Positions 54,604-63,639 of a stretch of DNA of 64,000 nucleotides are shown here, one piece after another (position 1 is the stretch's first letter; every line of letters starts with the position of its first letter). The position numbers were made by a program, and so were the translations under genes. The notes under the pieces are model-generated. The model was not told the origin of the DNA. It did no database searches and saw only the letters and a list, made by a program, of their open reading frames with translations. Origin of the DNA: Tannerellaceae bacterium (GTDB taxonomy: Bacteria > Bacteroidota > Bacteroidia > Bacteroidales > Tannerellaceae); assembly GCA_031276545.1 (NCBI GenBank), contig JAISMW010000012.1, forward strand, positions 17,893 through 81,892, in the 5' to 3' direction.

Positions 54604-55140
54604 TTCCTGTCCTCTTTCCTGCTTTCTGAAAAATCAGGAAGGGGCAATCACGTCATGATTTATGCTTTCTGAAAAATCAGAAAGGGCAAATCACGGCGTG
54701 ATTCATGCTTTCTGAAAATCAGAAAGGGCGAACTACGACGTAATTCATGCTTTCTGAAAATCAGAAAGGGCAAATTACGGCGTGATTCATGCTTTCTGAA
54801 AATCAGAAAGGGCAAACTACGACATGATTCATGCTTTCTGAAAATCAGAAAGGGCAAACCATGACATGATTCATGCTTTCTGAAAATCAGAAAGGGCAAA
54901 CCACGACGTGATTCATGCTTTCTGAAAATCAGAAAGGGCGATCCACGACATGATTCATGCTTTCTGAAAATCAGAAAGGGCAAACCACGACATGATTCAT
55001 GCTTTCTGAAAATCAGAAAGGGCAAACCGTGACATGATTTATGCTTTCTGAAAATCAGAAAGGGTGAACTGCGACGTGATTCATGCTTTCTGAAAATCAG
55101 AAAGGGTGAACCACGGCGTGATTCACCCTTCCGGAAAACC
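54604..55140. repeat. Tandem array of 12-13 hairpin units (42 bp each)
   Basis: Twelve units and one decayed unit. Each has CTTTCTGAAAATCAGAAAG, an 8-base stem with a 3-base loop, then GGG or GGC, and then a second small palindrome of the form CACGACGTG with variants CATGACATG, CACGGCGTG and TACGACGTA. Units two to twelve repeat at 42-43 bases. On the minus strand a 121-codon frame with a 14-residue repeat (PFLIFRKHES) runs through it, which follows from the 42-base period. The array sits between the GT pair and the PD40 gene. Confidence 0.93.
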
Positions 55141-55287
55141 TGGCGGGGGTAATCAGGCCGGGTTTTAAATCATCAGAAATGCAATTGGGGATGCAAACCT
55201 CATGTTCATCTCATTCTTTCTTCGACGGGACAACTTCGGCTCACATTTGATTTGCTTTTTTGGGGGAAGCAGCGACCCCGGGGGAGT

Positions 55288-56277
55288 TTAATTTAACCGG
55301 TAGCTTACAAAAGCCAGCCGTTTGCTGTCCGGCGCCCAGGAATTTACGTTGATGGTGCCTTGTCCGCCGAAGAGTTTTACTAATGTCTTTGGCTCGCCGC
55401 CGGTTGCCGGCATCAGGCGAAGTTCTACATTTTTGTTGGCTAAATGCTCGTTGGGTTTCAAATCGCCTTTGTTGTAGGTGATGAATATCACTTGCCTGCC
55501 ATCCGGCGAGATGTGGGGGAACCAGGCATTGCGCGTTTCGTCGAAGGTCATCTGAGTTTGTTCCGAACCGTCCGCTTTCATTCGCCATACCTGCATCAGG
55601 CCGCTTCGTACGGAGTTGAACCAGATGTATTTCCCGTCGGGGGAATATTCCGGCCCGTCGTCCAAATCTTCGGCTGTGGTCAGGCGAACTTCGTGGCCTC
55701 CTTCGGCCGGTATGACATAAATATCGAAGTTGCCGCTACGTTCGGCGCAATAGGCCAGGGTGCGGCCGTCGGGGCTGATACCGTGCAGATAGCTTGGCCC
55801 CACGGGTGTGATTAAACGGGGAATGCCTCCCTCGACAGGCAGGGTATATACGCGCGAACGCCGGTCTTCCACGGGGCTGTTGCTGATGGCTATAAAGGTG
55901 CCGTCGAAGCTGACCACATGGTCGTTGTTGCAGTTAGCGGCAAAGCCTGTGTTGATCTGTTCCGGTTCGCCCGGTTTATCGGGGGATATTCGGTACAGTT
56001 TTCCTCCGCTGTTGTAGATAAGCCATTTTCCGTCGGGGGTCCAGTTGGGGGCTTCTATACGGGTGTTAAATTCTTTCACCGTTGTGCGGCTTCCCGTTGC
56101 CGTATCCAGTATTTCGAGGATACTGGTTACGGACGGTTGCTGCGGCCTGTTCTGCGGCAGCTTTTTATATTCCACATCTGTGGAACCTTCCAGTATACCC
56201 CGGCCGTCGCCGGCGCTCATAAAAAAGATTGAGAATAATAAAACAGCGCATGTTTTAAAAGAAAAGACTGATTTCAT
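55288..56277 (-). CDS. PD40/TolB-like beta-propeller exported protein
   Basis: A 329-residue protein with a signal peptide cut near residue 26. At least five WD40-like PD40 repeats are seen, with segments such as APNWTPDGKWLIYNS, HGISPDGRTLAYCAERSGN, GPEYSPDGKYIWFNSVRSG and FPHISPDGRQVIFITYNKG. Such propellers occur in TolB and as partner domains of peptidases; here no peptidase domain is fused. Periplasmic or surface place, unknown role. Its gene ends about 150 bases from the second hairpin array. Confidence 0.85.
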   Translation of the reverse strand: MKSVFSFKTCAVLLFSIFFMSAGDGRGILEGSTDVEYKKLPQNRPQQPSVTSILEILDTATGSRTTVKEFNTRIEAPNWTPDGKWLIYNSGGKLYRISPDKPGEPEQINTGFAANCNNDHVVSFDGTFIAISNSPVEDRRSRVYTLPVEGGIPRLITPVGPSYLHGISPDGRTLAYCAERSGNFDIYVIPAEGGHEVRLTTAEDLDDGPEYSPDGKYIWFNSVRSGLMQVWRMKADGSEQTQMTFDETRNAWFPHISPDGRQVIFITYNKGDLKPNEHLANKNVELRLMPATGGEPKTLVKLFGGQGTINVNSWAPDSKRLAFVSYRLN

Positions 56278-56356
56278 GGATTTAAAATTTATATGATATA
56301 CCTAATGCCAATATTATCCGTCCGGATTCAAAGAAACGGTAGAAAAGGTAATGGTG

Positions 56357-57544
56357 TTACGGAATCAGTCCGTGGCTTCGGAATACTTTGCGGATGGCAT
56401 TCATCGCAAAGTCCAGTTGTTCCATCGTATGGGTAGCCATCAGCGAAAAGCGTATCAGCGTGTCTGCAGGCGCCACTGCCGGAGATACCACCGGATTGAC
56501 GAATATGCCGGCATCGAACAGTTCGCGCACGATGAGGAATGTAAGATCGTTGTCGCGGATGAACAGGGGGATAATCGGTGTGGAGGTATTCCCTGTTTCG
56601 CATCCCATATTCCGGAAGCCGGCCAGGGCATAGTTTGTAAGCTCCCACAAACGGTCGAGGCGTTCGGGTTCACTCAGCATAATATCAAGCGCTGCGTTTA
56701 CGGCGGCCGTTGCCGAAGGCGTATTGCTTGCACTGAATATGTAGGGGCGGGAATGATGCCGAAGGAAGTTGATGGTTGCCTTGTCGGATGCAATAAAACC
56801 ACCGATGGATGCCAGCGACTTGCTGAAGGTTCCCATAATCAGGTCTACATCCCGGGTGACGCCGAAGTGGTCGCAGGTGCCGCGTCCCTGCCGTCCCAGG
56901 ACGCCGATACCGTGTGCTTCGTCTACCATCACGCTTGCATTGTATTTTTTGCTCAGATCAATGATGTCCGGAAGGTTGGCCACGTCGCCTTCCATACTGA
57001 ACACGCCGTCGGTAACGATCAGCTTTATCCGGTCGGGTTCGCACTTTTGGAGCTGTTTCTCCAGCGAATCCATATCATTGTGTTTGTATTTCAATTTGGT
57101 GGAGAAGGAAAGGCGATGTCCTTCGATGATGGAGGCATGGTCCAGTTCATCCCATATAATGTAGTCTTCCCGTCCGGTAAGGCAGGATACGACGCCCAGA
57201 TTGACCTGGAATCCGGTGGAATACATCATGGCTTCTTCTTTTCCTACAAAGTCGGCTAAACGTTTTTCCAACTGTACGTGCATATCCAGTGTGCCGTTCA
57301 GGTGGCGGGATCCGGCACAGCCTGATCCATATTTGCGGATGGCTTCGATGGCAGCTTCCTTTACTTTCGGGTGATTGAGTAAACCCAGGTAAGCATTCGA
57401 GCCGAACATCAAGACTTTCTTCCCGCTGATTTGTACTTCGGTATCCTGATCGCTTTCAATCATTCGCCCGTAAGGATAAATCCCGGCTTCCATGGCCTTT
57501 TGCGGGGCATCGTATTTCGATAGTTTGTTTTGTAATAATGTCAT
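56357..57544 (-). CDS. spt: Serine palmitoyltransferase
   Basis: A 395-residue PLP enzyme of the alpha-oxoamine synthase family. The match to Bacteroidetes serine palmitoyltransferase is strong: YPYGRMIESDQDTEVQISGK, YLGLLNHPKVKEAAIEAI, VDEAHGIGVLGRQGRGTCDH and the PLP lysine in GTFSKSLASIGGF. It joins serine and a fatty acyl-CoA to start sphingolipid synthesis. Related enzymes (KBL, BioF) have the same fold, but the N-terminal part favours this one. It is divergent from the lipid kinase gene, with 187 bases between them and a -7 box on each side. Confidence 0.92.
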   Translation of the reverse strand: MTLLQNKLSKYDAPQKAMEAGIYPYGRMIESDQDTEVQISGKKVLMFGSNAYLGLLNHPKVKEAAIEAIRKYGSGCAGSRHLNGTLDMHVQLEKRLADFVGKEEAMMYSTGFQVNLGVVSCLTGREDYIIWDELDHASIIEGHRLSFSTKLKYKHNDMDSLEKQLQKCEPDRIKLIVTDGVFSMEGDVANLPDIIDLSKKYNASVMVDEAHGIGVLGRQGRGTCDHFGVTRDVDLIMGTFSKSLASIGGFIASDKATINFLRHHSRPYIFSASNTPSATAAVNAALDIMLSEPERLDRLWELTNYALAGFRNMGCETGNTSTPIIPLFIRDNDLTFLIVRELFDAGIFVNPVVSPAVAPADTLIRFSLMATHTMEQLDFAMNAIRKVFRSHGLIP

Positions 57545-57625
57545 ACTATTAAAGAAGATAAGATTTTTATCACTAAATTATCAATTAGTTCGGACTTATT
57601 GTTGTTATACCGACAAATCCAGACG

Positions 57626-57633
57626 CAAAAGTA
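57626..57633 (-). promoter_or_regulatory. Bacteroidetes -7 box for spt
   Basis: On the minus strand TACTTTTG matches TAnnTTTG, 82 bases upstream of the spt start. Confidence 0.45.
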
Positions 57634-57686
57634 ATAAAAAATTCACTTATTACGGACTGCATGATCTAAAAGTTTCACAAAAGCAT

Positions 57687-57694
57687 TACTTTTG
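57687..57694 (+). promoter_or_regulatory. Bacteroidetes -7 box for the lipid kinase gene
   Basis: TACTTTTG, the same sequence as in the divergent spt promoter, 38 bases upstream of the kinase start. Confidence 0.5.
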
Positions 57695-57731
57695 CCCGCG
57701 GTGCTATTGAAAATCGGGAGAGATAATAAAG

Positions 57732-58724
57732 ATGCAGAAAAGATATGATCAGCAATTTGATGTTCAGGCGATTATAAACCCTATATCGGGTTCGGGTTCC
57801 AAACGGAAGATTCCCAAAATGATAGAAGAAATGACTGCGGCAAAACGGTATTCCCTCAAGATATCGTTTACCGAACACAGAGGTCATGCCGGAGAACTTA
57901 CAAGGCAAGCCATCGAACAGGGGGCGAAATATATACTTGCCGTAGGGGGAGACGGTACGGTGAATGAGGTGGCTACGGCCATGCTGCATTCCGATACGGT
58001 GCTGGGTATTATCCCTAAAGGATCGGGAAACGGACTGGCGCGGGAACTGCATATCCCGATGGATGCCAAACGGGCGATTGAGATGATCGACAAGGGAAAT
58101 GTCAGCACGATTGACGCCTGTAAAGCCAACGACTGCATCTTTTTTACAACTTGTGGCGTTGGGTTCGACGCCGCGGTAAGTCACAAGTTTGCAAGAGAAA
58201 AACGAAGAGGCTCGCTTACGTATGTGAAAAGTACGGTAGAAGAATACCTCCGGTACAAACCGGAAGTATACGAGTTGTTCGTCGAAGACCTGTCCATCAA
58301 GGAAAAAGCCTTTCTGGTGGCCTGCGCCAATGCGTCGCAATACGGAAACAACGCCTATATAGCGCCTCATGCCAATATCCAGGACGGGAAAATGGATATT
58401 ACCATCCTTTCGCCCTTTACACCGCTGGACATTCCTTCGCTGGCTTTCCAGTTATTTACGAAACAGATTAATAAACACAGCAAGATAAAGATGATACAGG
58501 CTGCGCAACTCACGATTGTCCGGCAAAAACGGGGGATGATGCACCTGGACGGCGAACCCGTCATGTCCGGCAAGCGGATTGATGTATCGGTGATTCCTAA
58601 AGCGCTCAAGGTGCTTACGCCGGAAACGGTTTCTTTTACGAAGGAGGTGAGGTATTTATTCAGTCAGGTCACCGATTTTTTCGACAGGAGACGTCCTTCT
58701 CTCTTCAAATCTCCCGACGAATAA
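57732..58724 (+). CDS. Diacylglycerol/sphingoid-base kinase-family lipid kinase (YegS-like)
   Basis: A 330-residue lipid kinase. It has the N-terminal INPISGSGSKRKIPKM, the nucleotide-binding GGDGTVNEVA (about residues 76-85), and IPKGSGNGLARELHIP, all diagnostic for the DAGK catalytic domain, and a C-terminal beta-rich domain with the MHLDGEPV segment. The substrate could be diacylglycerol, ceramide or a sphingoid base. The divergent serine palmitoyltransferase gene favours a sphingolipid link, but that is inference from neighbourhood. Confidence 0.9.
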   Translation: MQKRYDQQFDVQAIINPISGSGSKRKIPKMIEEMTAAKRYSLKISFTEHRGHAGELTRQAIEQGAKYILAVGGDGTVNEVATAMLHSDTVLGIIPKGSGNGLARELHIPMDAKRAIEMIDKGNVSTIDACKANDCIFFTTCGVGFDAAVSHKFAREKRRGSLTYVKSTVEEYLRYKPEVYELFVEDLSIKEKAFLVACANASQYGNNAYIAPHANIQDGKMDITILSPFTPLDIPSLAFQLFTKQINKHSKIKMIQAAQLTIVRQKRGMMHLDGEPVMSGKRIDVSVIPKALKVLTPETVSFTKEVRYLFSQVTDFFDRRRPSLFKSPDE

Positions 58725-58765
58725 AAACGGGATTTCAAATAACGAATTATTCGAAACCCCGTTTT
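58724..58765. terminator. Bidirectional terminator between lipid kinase and ABM lipoprotein genes
   Basis: AAAACGGG (58724-58731) pairs with CCCGTTTT (58758-58765), with further pairing inside. A-tract and T-tract flanks would let it work for both convergent genes. Confidence 0.7.
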
Positions 58766-58791
58766 CTCTTTCTTTCGACTAAGCGCGGAGA

Positions 58792-59208
58792 CTAATACTT
58801 TTGTTTCAGTATAAAAGCTTCCAGCGCAGCTTTGTTCTCCAGCGCTTTTGCAAACCGGATGAAATGGTCGCTTGCGTTGTGAGCGTCGATGGCGCTTTGC
58901 GATTTCCAGTGTTCGATAAAAGTAAACCTCAACGGGTTATTCGTATCTTCAAATACATCGTAGGAGATATTCCCGGCTTCCTTGCGGGTCGCTTCCACTA
59001 CGGCCTGAATGGCCGGGAGCAATTCTTCTTTAAACTCGGGAGACACGGTGATATTTGCCACAATCACCAGTTTATCCGCGCTGTTCACTTCTTCCTGCAC
59101 TTCATGTTCTTTCGTTTCGCTTTCTTTTACACCCGGATTACAGGAGCACAGTAATAATACCGAACAAAGCACACTGTACAACAGGCCATTTTTGATTTCC
59201 TTCTTCAT
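58792..59208 (-). CDS. Lipoprotein with antibiotic-biosynthesis-monooxygenase (ABM) domain
   Basis: A 138-residue lipoprotein, lipobox LLLCSC. After a Glu-rich linker (KESETKEHEVQEEVNS) comes a ferredoxin-like ABM domain of about 95 residues: VIVANITVSPEFKEELLPAI, ISYDVFEDTNNPLRFTFIEH and HFIRFAKALEN. Such domains act as quinol monooxygenases or bind small ring molecules; the exported, lipid-anchored form is less usual. Single gene, convergent with the lipid kinase. Confidence 0.85.
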   Translation of the reverse strand: MKKEIKNGLLYSVLCSVLLLCSCNPGVKESETKEHEVQEEVNSADKLVIVANITVSPEFKEELLPAIQAVVEATRKEAGNISYDVFEDTNNPLRFTFIEHWKSQSAIDAHNASDHFIRFAKALENKAALEAFILKQKY

Positions 59209-59277
59209 AACTGTTTTTTATTAATGATACAATAATTACAAACCGGAACAAAGGTAACGCATTTTTGCTAATTCAAT

Positions 59278-60282
59278 CTACCGGTTCGAAAGATAAGGCC
59301 GGATACTCTCCGAACAGGAAACCAGTTGGTTGCCGTCGGGGTCGGAATAGATAAAGAAATATTCTATGCCGGGGATGGCGCGGGCGGTTTCCACGGCTTT
59401 CTCTATACCCATGACCATAAAGGCGGTGGCGTATCCGTCGGCCGTCATGCAATCGCCGGCAATTACCGTAGCGCTCAGTATGTTCTGCCTTGCGGGATAT
59501 CCCGTGGCAGGGTTAATTGTATGCGCGTACTTTACGCCGTCTTTTACGTAAAAGTTGCGATAATCTCCGGATGTGGCGATACCGCAGGGTTTGCACATCT
59601 GTATGGTGTCTTCCAGGGACGTACTGCCGCCATCGGCATCGTCTTCCGGTTTGTTGATGCCTATGCGCCAGCATTCTCCCAGAGAATTGACGCCGCGCAT
59701 GGCGACTTCGCCTCCTATTTCCACCATATAGTTTGTCACTCCCTCGCGTTCCAGCAGACGGGCTACCGCATCGCAGGCATACCCTTTCGCTATCGCCGAG
59801 AAATTGAGTATGATGCGCGGATCGTCTTTTACGACGGTCTTTCCTTCGAGGCGTATTTTATCATACCCCACAAAGGTCCTTATGCTGTCTATCATCCGGG
59901 GGCTTACGCTGTCCATCCGGCTGAAACCAAACCCCCAGAGGTTGATAAAGGGGGCTACGGTCGGGTCGAATGCTCCTCCGGAACAGGCGTATATTTCCTG
60001 TGCTTTCAGGAATACGTCCGTGAAAAATCCGTCCACCTCCACCGGCTCGTTTCGGTTTACTTTCGAGATGATGGAATGGGGATTAAACGGATTGAGCGAA
60101 AGATTGAACGCCTGCAGTTCGGCGTCAAGTTTCTCCGTCAGCAGTCGGGGCGCCTGGTATTTAATCCGGTACAGCGTATGAAATACCGAGCCGCTTTCTT
60201 CAAAATAATCTTTTTTCCCTGCGCAGCCGGCAAGCAGGACTGCGCAACTGACAGCCGCGAGGCGTAACAATAATTTATTCAT
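59278..60282 (-). CDS. apbE: FAD:protein FMN transferase
   Basis: A 334-residue ApbE lipoprotein (lipobox LLAGC, Cys20) that attaches FMN to threonines of exported or membrane flavoproteins such as NqrB/NqrC and RnfG. It has the segments GAFDPTVAPFINLWGFG, ILNFSAIAKGYACDAVARLL, YMVEIGGEVAMRG and AHTINPATGYPARQN. The start at 60282 is chosen because the signal peptide begins there; 14 more codons upstream are open. Last gene of the hpt-adk-obg-pgeF-apbE series. Confidence 0.94.
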   Translation of the reverse strand: MNKLLLRLAAVSCAVLLAGCAGKKDYFEESGSVFHTLYRIKYQAPRLLTEKLDAELQAFNLSLNPFNPHSIISKVNRNEPVEVDGFFTDVFLKAQEIYACSGGAFDPTVAPFINLWGFGFSRMDSVSPRMIDSIRTFVGYDKIRLEGKTVVKDDPRIILNFSAIAKGYACDAVARLLEREGVTNYMVEIGGEVAMRGVNSLGECWRIGINKPEDDADGGSTSLEDTIQMCKPCGIATSGDYRNFYVKDGVKYAHTINPATGYPARQNILSATVIAGDCMTADGYATAFMVMGIEKAVETARAIPGIEYFFIYSDPDGNQLVSCSESIRPYLSNR

Positions 60283-60320
60283 GTCTATGCATTTTGTGAT
60301 GTTTATAATGTAATCTTCAC

Positions 60321-61124
60321 TCATTCCTGTTTGTTCTTCAGCATGATGCCTGTCAGCATCCGGCCGCTGAGTATCCCCAGCCGGCGGGCTGAGAAAAATT
60401 CGTCGTGCCGGGTGTACGTGCAGACGTCCGACACTTCAATGCGGGCGTCCGGTATACCGGCCTCCAGCAATTGCAGGCGATTGGCTTCTTTCAGGTCGAT
60501 GTGCGCCTTGCCTGTCGAGGCATTTCTGCGGCAGATATGCTGCATCTCCAGGCCTGCCGAGATAAAGGATGCACATACCTCTTCGCCCACCTCGAAGGCT
60601 CCGCATCCGATGGACGGGCCGATGCCTGCCAACATCCGGCCGGGATTGCACCCCAGCTCTTCCGCCATCCGCCGTACCGTTTGTCCGGCAATCTGCAGAA
60701 CGGTGCCCCGCCATCCGGCATGTACGGCGGCAATCTTCTTTTTATCCGGAGCGTAAAGCAGCAGGGAAACGCAGTCGGCCGTCGATACGGCAAGGCAGAT
60801 ACCCGGTTCTCCGGTAATCAGCGCATCCATATCTTCCGCAAAGGAGGACGGCGGTTCTTCAAGCAAACCGATCCGGTCGCCATGTACCTGGCGGGGCACG
60901 CACAGACGGGCGACGGGAATGCCTAATGCGCCGCACAGGGTCTCTCTGTTCCGGCGGACAGCCGCAGGGTCGTCGCCGGCATATTCACTCAGATTAAGGG
61001 ATGCATAATTGCCCGTACTCACTCCTCCGTGTCGGGTGGTGATAAAATGCACGACGCGACCGTCTTCTTCAAAGATAGAAAACCGCCGCATCGTCAGGGC
61101 GCTGTTCCTGTCAGAAGTCTTCAT
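60321..61124 (-). CDS. pgeF: Peptidoglycan editing factor PgeF (laccase-domain, YfiH family)
   Basis: A 267-residue protein of the multicopper-polyphenol-oxidase/YfiH family; the E. coli member hydrolyses wrongly built muropeptide precursors. The zinc/copper ligands are seen as [16 protein letters not shown] and [13 protein letters not shown]. The start at 61124 overlaps obg by 14 bases; an alternative at 61091 would not. It lies between obg and apbE. Confidence 0.92.
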   Translation of the reverse strand: MKTSDRNSALTMRRFSIFEEDGRVVHFITTRHGGVSTGNYASLNLSEYAGDDPAAVRRNRETLCGALGIPVARLCVPRQVHGDRIGLLEEPPSSFAEDMDALITGEPGICLAVSTADCVSLLLYAPDKKKIAAVHAGWRGTVLQIAGQTVRRMAEELGCNPGRMLAGIGPSIGCGAFEVGEEVCASFISAGLEMQHICRRNASTGKAHIDLKEANRLQLLEAGIPDARIEVSDVCTYTRHDEFFSARRLGILSGRMLTGIMLKNKQE

Positions 61125-62238
61125 CAGCGTCCCGGTCGGCCCCGTCCGGATCGTCCTCTTCTGCCGGGATATCCCAATCGTCTTCTTCGTCCGGGGGGAG
61201 AGAGCTGAGGTCTAAATTCTTGTGTACGATACGTTCCGGCTCGTGGAAGGTTTCCCTGTTCAGTTCTTTCCACAGAATGTCTTTCAGTGTGGTGAGACCC
61301 TGTCCGGTGACGGACGAGATAAAGACCGCCGGAATACCTTCGGGCAGGTCTTCCGACAGCGCGCCTGTCAGTTCTTCGTCCAGCATATCGCTCTTGGTAA
61401 TGGCCAGTACGCGGTTTTTGGTCAGCAGTTCCGGATTGTACTGCACCAGTTCGCGATGCAGCACCTCGTATTCTTTCCGTATATCGTGCGTATCGGCAGG
61501 AATCATGAAAAGGAGGAGCGAATTGCGTTCGATATGCCGCAGGAAGCGCAGCCCCAGGCCTTTTCCTTCGCTTGCTCCTTCTATAATTCCGGGGATGTCG
61601 GCCATCACAAACGAGCGGTTGTCTCTGTAGCCTACGATACCCAGGTTGGGTTCCAGCGTGGTGAAGGGATAATCGGCAATCTTGGGCCTGGCGGCGGATA
61701 TAGCCGACAGCAGCGTGGATTTCCCCGCATTGGGAAAGCCCACCAGCCCTACATCGGCCAGGAGCTTGAGTTGGAGTATTATTTTGCGCTCCTGAGCCGG
61801 CTCGCCGGGCTGGGCATAGCGGGGCGCCTGATTGGTGGACGTCCTGAAGTTCCAGTTGCCCAGTCCGCCCCGTCCGCCCTGGAGCAGGAGCTGTTGCTGC
61901 CCGTCGCCCGTTACATCGCAAATGTATTCGCCTGTTTCGGCATCGTACACTACGGTTCCGCAGGGCACTTCTATCACCCGGTCTTCTCCGTCCTTTCCCG
62001 AACTTCGCTTTGCCGTTCCGCCTCCTCCGGGGGTGGCGATGATGTGGCGCTCAAACTTCAGGTGGAGCAAGGTCCAGTAGTTGCGGTTTCCCCTGAGGTA
62101 GATACTGCCGCCCTTTCCTCCGTTGCCTCCGTCCGGGCCGCCTTTGGGGATGTACTTTTCCCTGCGGAAATGGGTGGAGCCTCTGCCACCTTTGCCCGAA
62201 CGGCAATAAATCTTCACATAATCTACAAAATTCGACAC
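61111..62238 (-). CDS. obg: GTPase Obg
   Basis: A 375-residue ribosome-associated GTPase. The glycine-rich Obg domain is at the N terminus ([20 protein letters not shown]), followed by the G domain with [14 protein letters not shown] (G1), [15 protein letters not shown] (G2), [16 protein letters not shown] (G3) and TKSD (G4). An acidic tail ([20 protein letters not shown]) ends the protein, as in many Obg proteins. It follows adk by 12 bases. Confidence 0.97.
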   Translation of the reverse strand: MSNFVDYVKIYCRSGKGGRGSTHFRREKYIPKGGPDGGNGGKGGSIYLRGNRNYWTLLHLKFERHIIATPGGGGTAKRSSGKDGEDRVIEVPCGTVVYDAETGEYICDVTGDGQQQLLLQGGRGGLGNWNFRTSTNQAPRYAQPGEPAQERKIILQLKLLADVGLVGFPNAGKSTLLSAISAARPKIADYPFTTLEPNLGIVGYRDNRSFVMADIPGIIEGASEGKGLGLRFLRHIERNSLLLFMIPADTHDIRKEYEVLHRELVQYNPELLTKNRVLAITKSDMLDEELTGALSEDLPEGIPAVFISSVTGQGLTTLKDILWKELNRETFHEPERIVHKNLDLSSLPPDEEDDWDIPAEEDDPDGADRDADEDF

Positions 62239-62250
62239 AGTGTACAGGGA

Positions 62251-62853
62251 TTAGCAGGTTGATGATACGGGAGGATTCTCCCGGCATTTTTTCTTCAGAA
62301 CGGAATGGATTTGCTCAAAGATATGTTCTATCGAACCGCTACCTTTTACGGCATGATGCTTTCCTTCCTTTGTATAGTATGCTATCAGAGGCGCTGTTTG
62401 CAAATGATAGACCTTCAGCCTGGCCCGGATGGTTTCGCAGTTGTCGTCCGAACGTCCCAGCCTGTCGCCGCGCGCCATCAGGCGCTGCACGAGTTCTTCT
62501 TCCTCCACGTCCAGGTTTATCATCACGTCCACGTCGCTGTGGCGTCCGTTCAGCATCTTTTTCAGCGCTTCGGCCTGCGGGAGGGTACGGGGAAATCCGT
62601 CAAAGATGATGCCGCCGGTATCCGTCCTGCTTTCCAGCGTTTTGGCAAGCATGTCGATAACCAGTGCATCGGGAATCAACTGTCCCCTGTTGATGTATTC
62701 GCCGGCTATTTTCCCCAGGTCGGTTCCGTTCTTCATCTCGGCGCGCAGTAACTCGCCGGTAGAAATATGGTCTAACCCGAATTCTTTACTAATCAATTCG
62801 CTCTGCGTTCCTTTGCCGGAACCGGGGGCGCCAAAAATAACTACATTCAGCAT
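62251..62853 (-). CDS. adk: Adenylate kinase
   Basis: A 200-residue kinase that interconverts ATP, AMP and ADP. It has the P-loop FGAPGSGKGTQSELI, the AMP-binding DHISTGELLRAE and FDGFPRTLPQAEAL, and a lid segment LMARGDRLGRSDD. The lid is of the short type without the zinc cysteines. A tail (KKCRENPPVSST) is present. It lies between hpt and obg. Confidence 0.97.
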   Translation of the reverse strand: MLNVVIFGAPGSGKGTQSELISKEFGLDHISTGELLRAEMKNGTDLGKIAGEYINRGQLIPDALVIDMLAKTLESRTDTGGIIFDGFPRTLPQAEALKKMLNGRHSDVDVMINLDVEEEELVQRLMARGDRLGRSDDNCETIRARLKVYHLQTAPLIAYYTKEGKHHAVKGSGSIEHIFEQIHSVLKKKCRENPPVSSTC

Positions 62854-62882
62854 AAATTTGATATTTGGTTAATACTGTAAAA

Positions 62883-63422
62883 TCACTCTTCCACAAGCCT
62901 GTAAATATCCCTGTAAGCCCGGCCCAGTTCATCGTAATCCAGTCCGTAGCCCACAATAAAATCATTGGGGATTGTAAGCCCCACATAATCGGGTTTCACA
63001 TCGTACTGCAAGGCGTCGGGCTTAAACAGCATGGTGGCCAGTTTTACGTCGCGGGCGCCTTCCCCTTTCAGCTTGTCCATCAGGTAACGCATGGTAAGGC
63101 CTGTATCAATAATATCCTCCAGCAGAATCAGGGAGCGCCCTTCGACGGACGGTTTAACCGGCATGATTTCGTGAACCGTACCGCCCGTACGGGTACCGCG
63201 ATAGGAAGAATAGCGGGCGAAAGTCAGCTCATACGGACCGTTCAGGCGGTGCATTAAATCGGCGATAAACATAAACGCGCCGTTGAGTATCCCTACAAAC
63301 AGCGGATTCCGTCCTTCCGCATCTATCCTTATCTGTTCAGCCATCCTGCCGATAGCAGCCTGTATATCCTGTTCGGGAATGAACAGTTCAAACTTTTTGT
63401 CTTTCAACTGAATTTCTTGCAT
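62883..63422 (-). CDS. hpt: Hypoxanthine phosphoribosyltransferase
   Basis: A 179-residue purine-salvage enzyme. The PRPP loop is SLILLEDIIDTGLTMRYLM, with further family segments FVGILNGAFMFIADLM and FIVGYGLDYDELGRAYRD. It is the first gene of the hpt-adk-obg-pgeF-apbE operon and is followed by adk after 29 bases. Confidence 0.96.
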   Translation of the reverse strand: MQEIQLKDKKFELFIPEQDIQAAIGRMAEQIRIDAEGRNPLFVGILNGAFMFIADLMHRLNGPYELTFARYSSYRGTRTGGTVHEIMPVKPSVEGRSLILLEDIIDTGLTMRYLMDKLKGEGARDVKLATMLFKPDALQYDVKPDYVGLTIPNDFIVGYGLDYDELGRAYRDIYRLVEE

Positions 63423-63447
63423 AGCGACTTATTGAATTACGAGGTCA

Positions 63448-63455
63448 CAAAGGTA
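63448..63455 (-). promoter_or_regulatory. Bacteroidetes -7 box for the hpt operon
   Basis: On the minus strand this reads TACCTTTG, a full match to TAnnTTTG, 26 bases upstream of the hpt start. Confidence 0.5.
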
Positions 63456-63639
63456 TAAGTTTTTCGGAACAGTGGTTAGTGCATAACGGATTGTCCGAAC
63501 TGTGATTCTTTTGACCGGCATGATGGATGGATGCCCCCAATAACTTTCAACTCTCAACTGAAAAGAAGGCCGTTCCGGGAAAGTAGCGCTAAACACCGTC
63601 GGTGATCCGAAAGCCTCCGTCTGCTGATGCCTGTCCGTG

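Noticed and set aside
54660..55025. 121-codon frame with a 14-residue repeat (PFLIFRKHES) in the second array
   Set aside because: It follows directly from the 42-base period. The variation seen keeps DNA palindromes rather than amino acids, and no start signal is visible.
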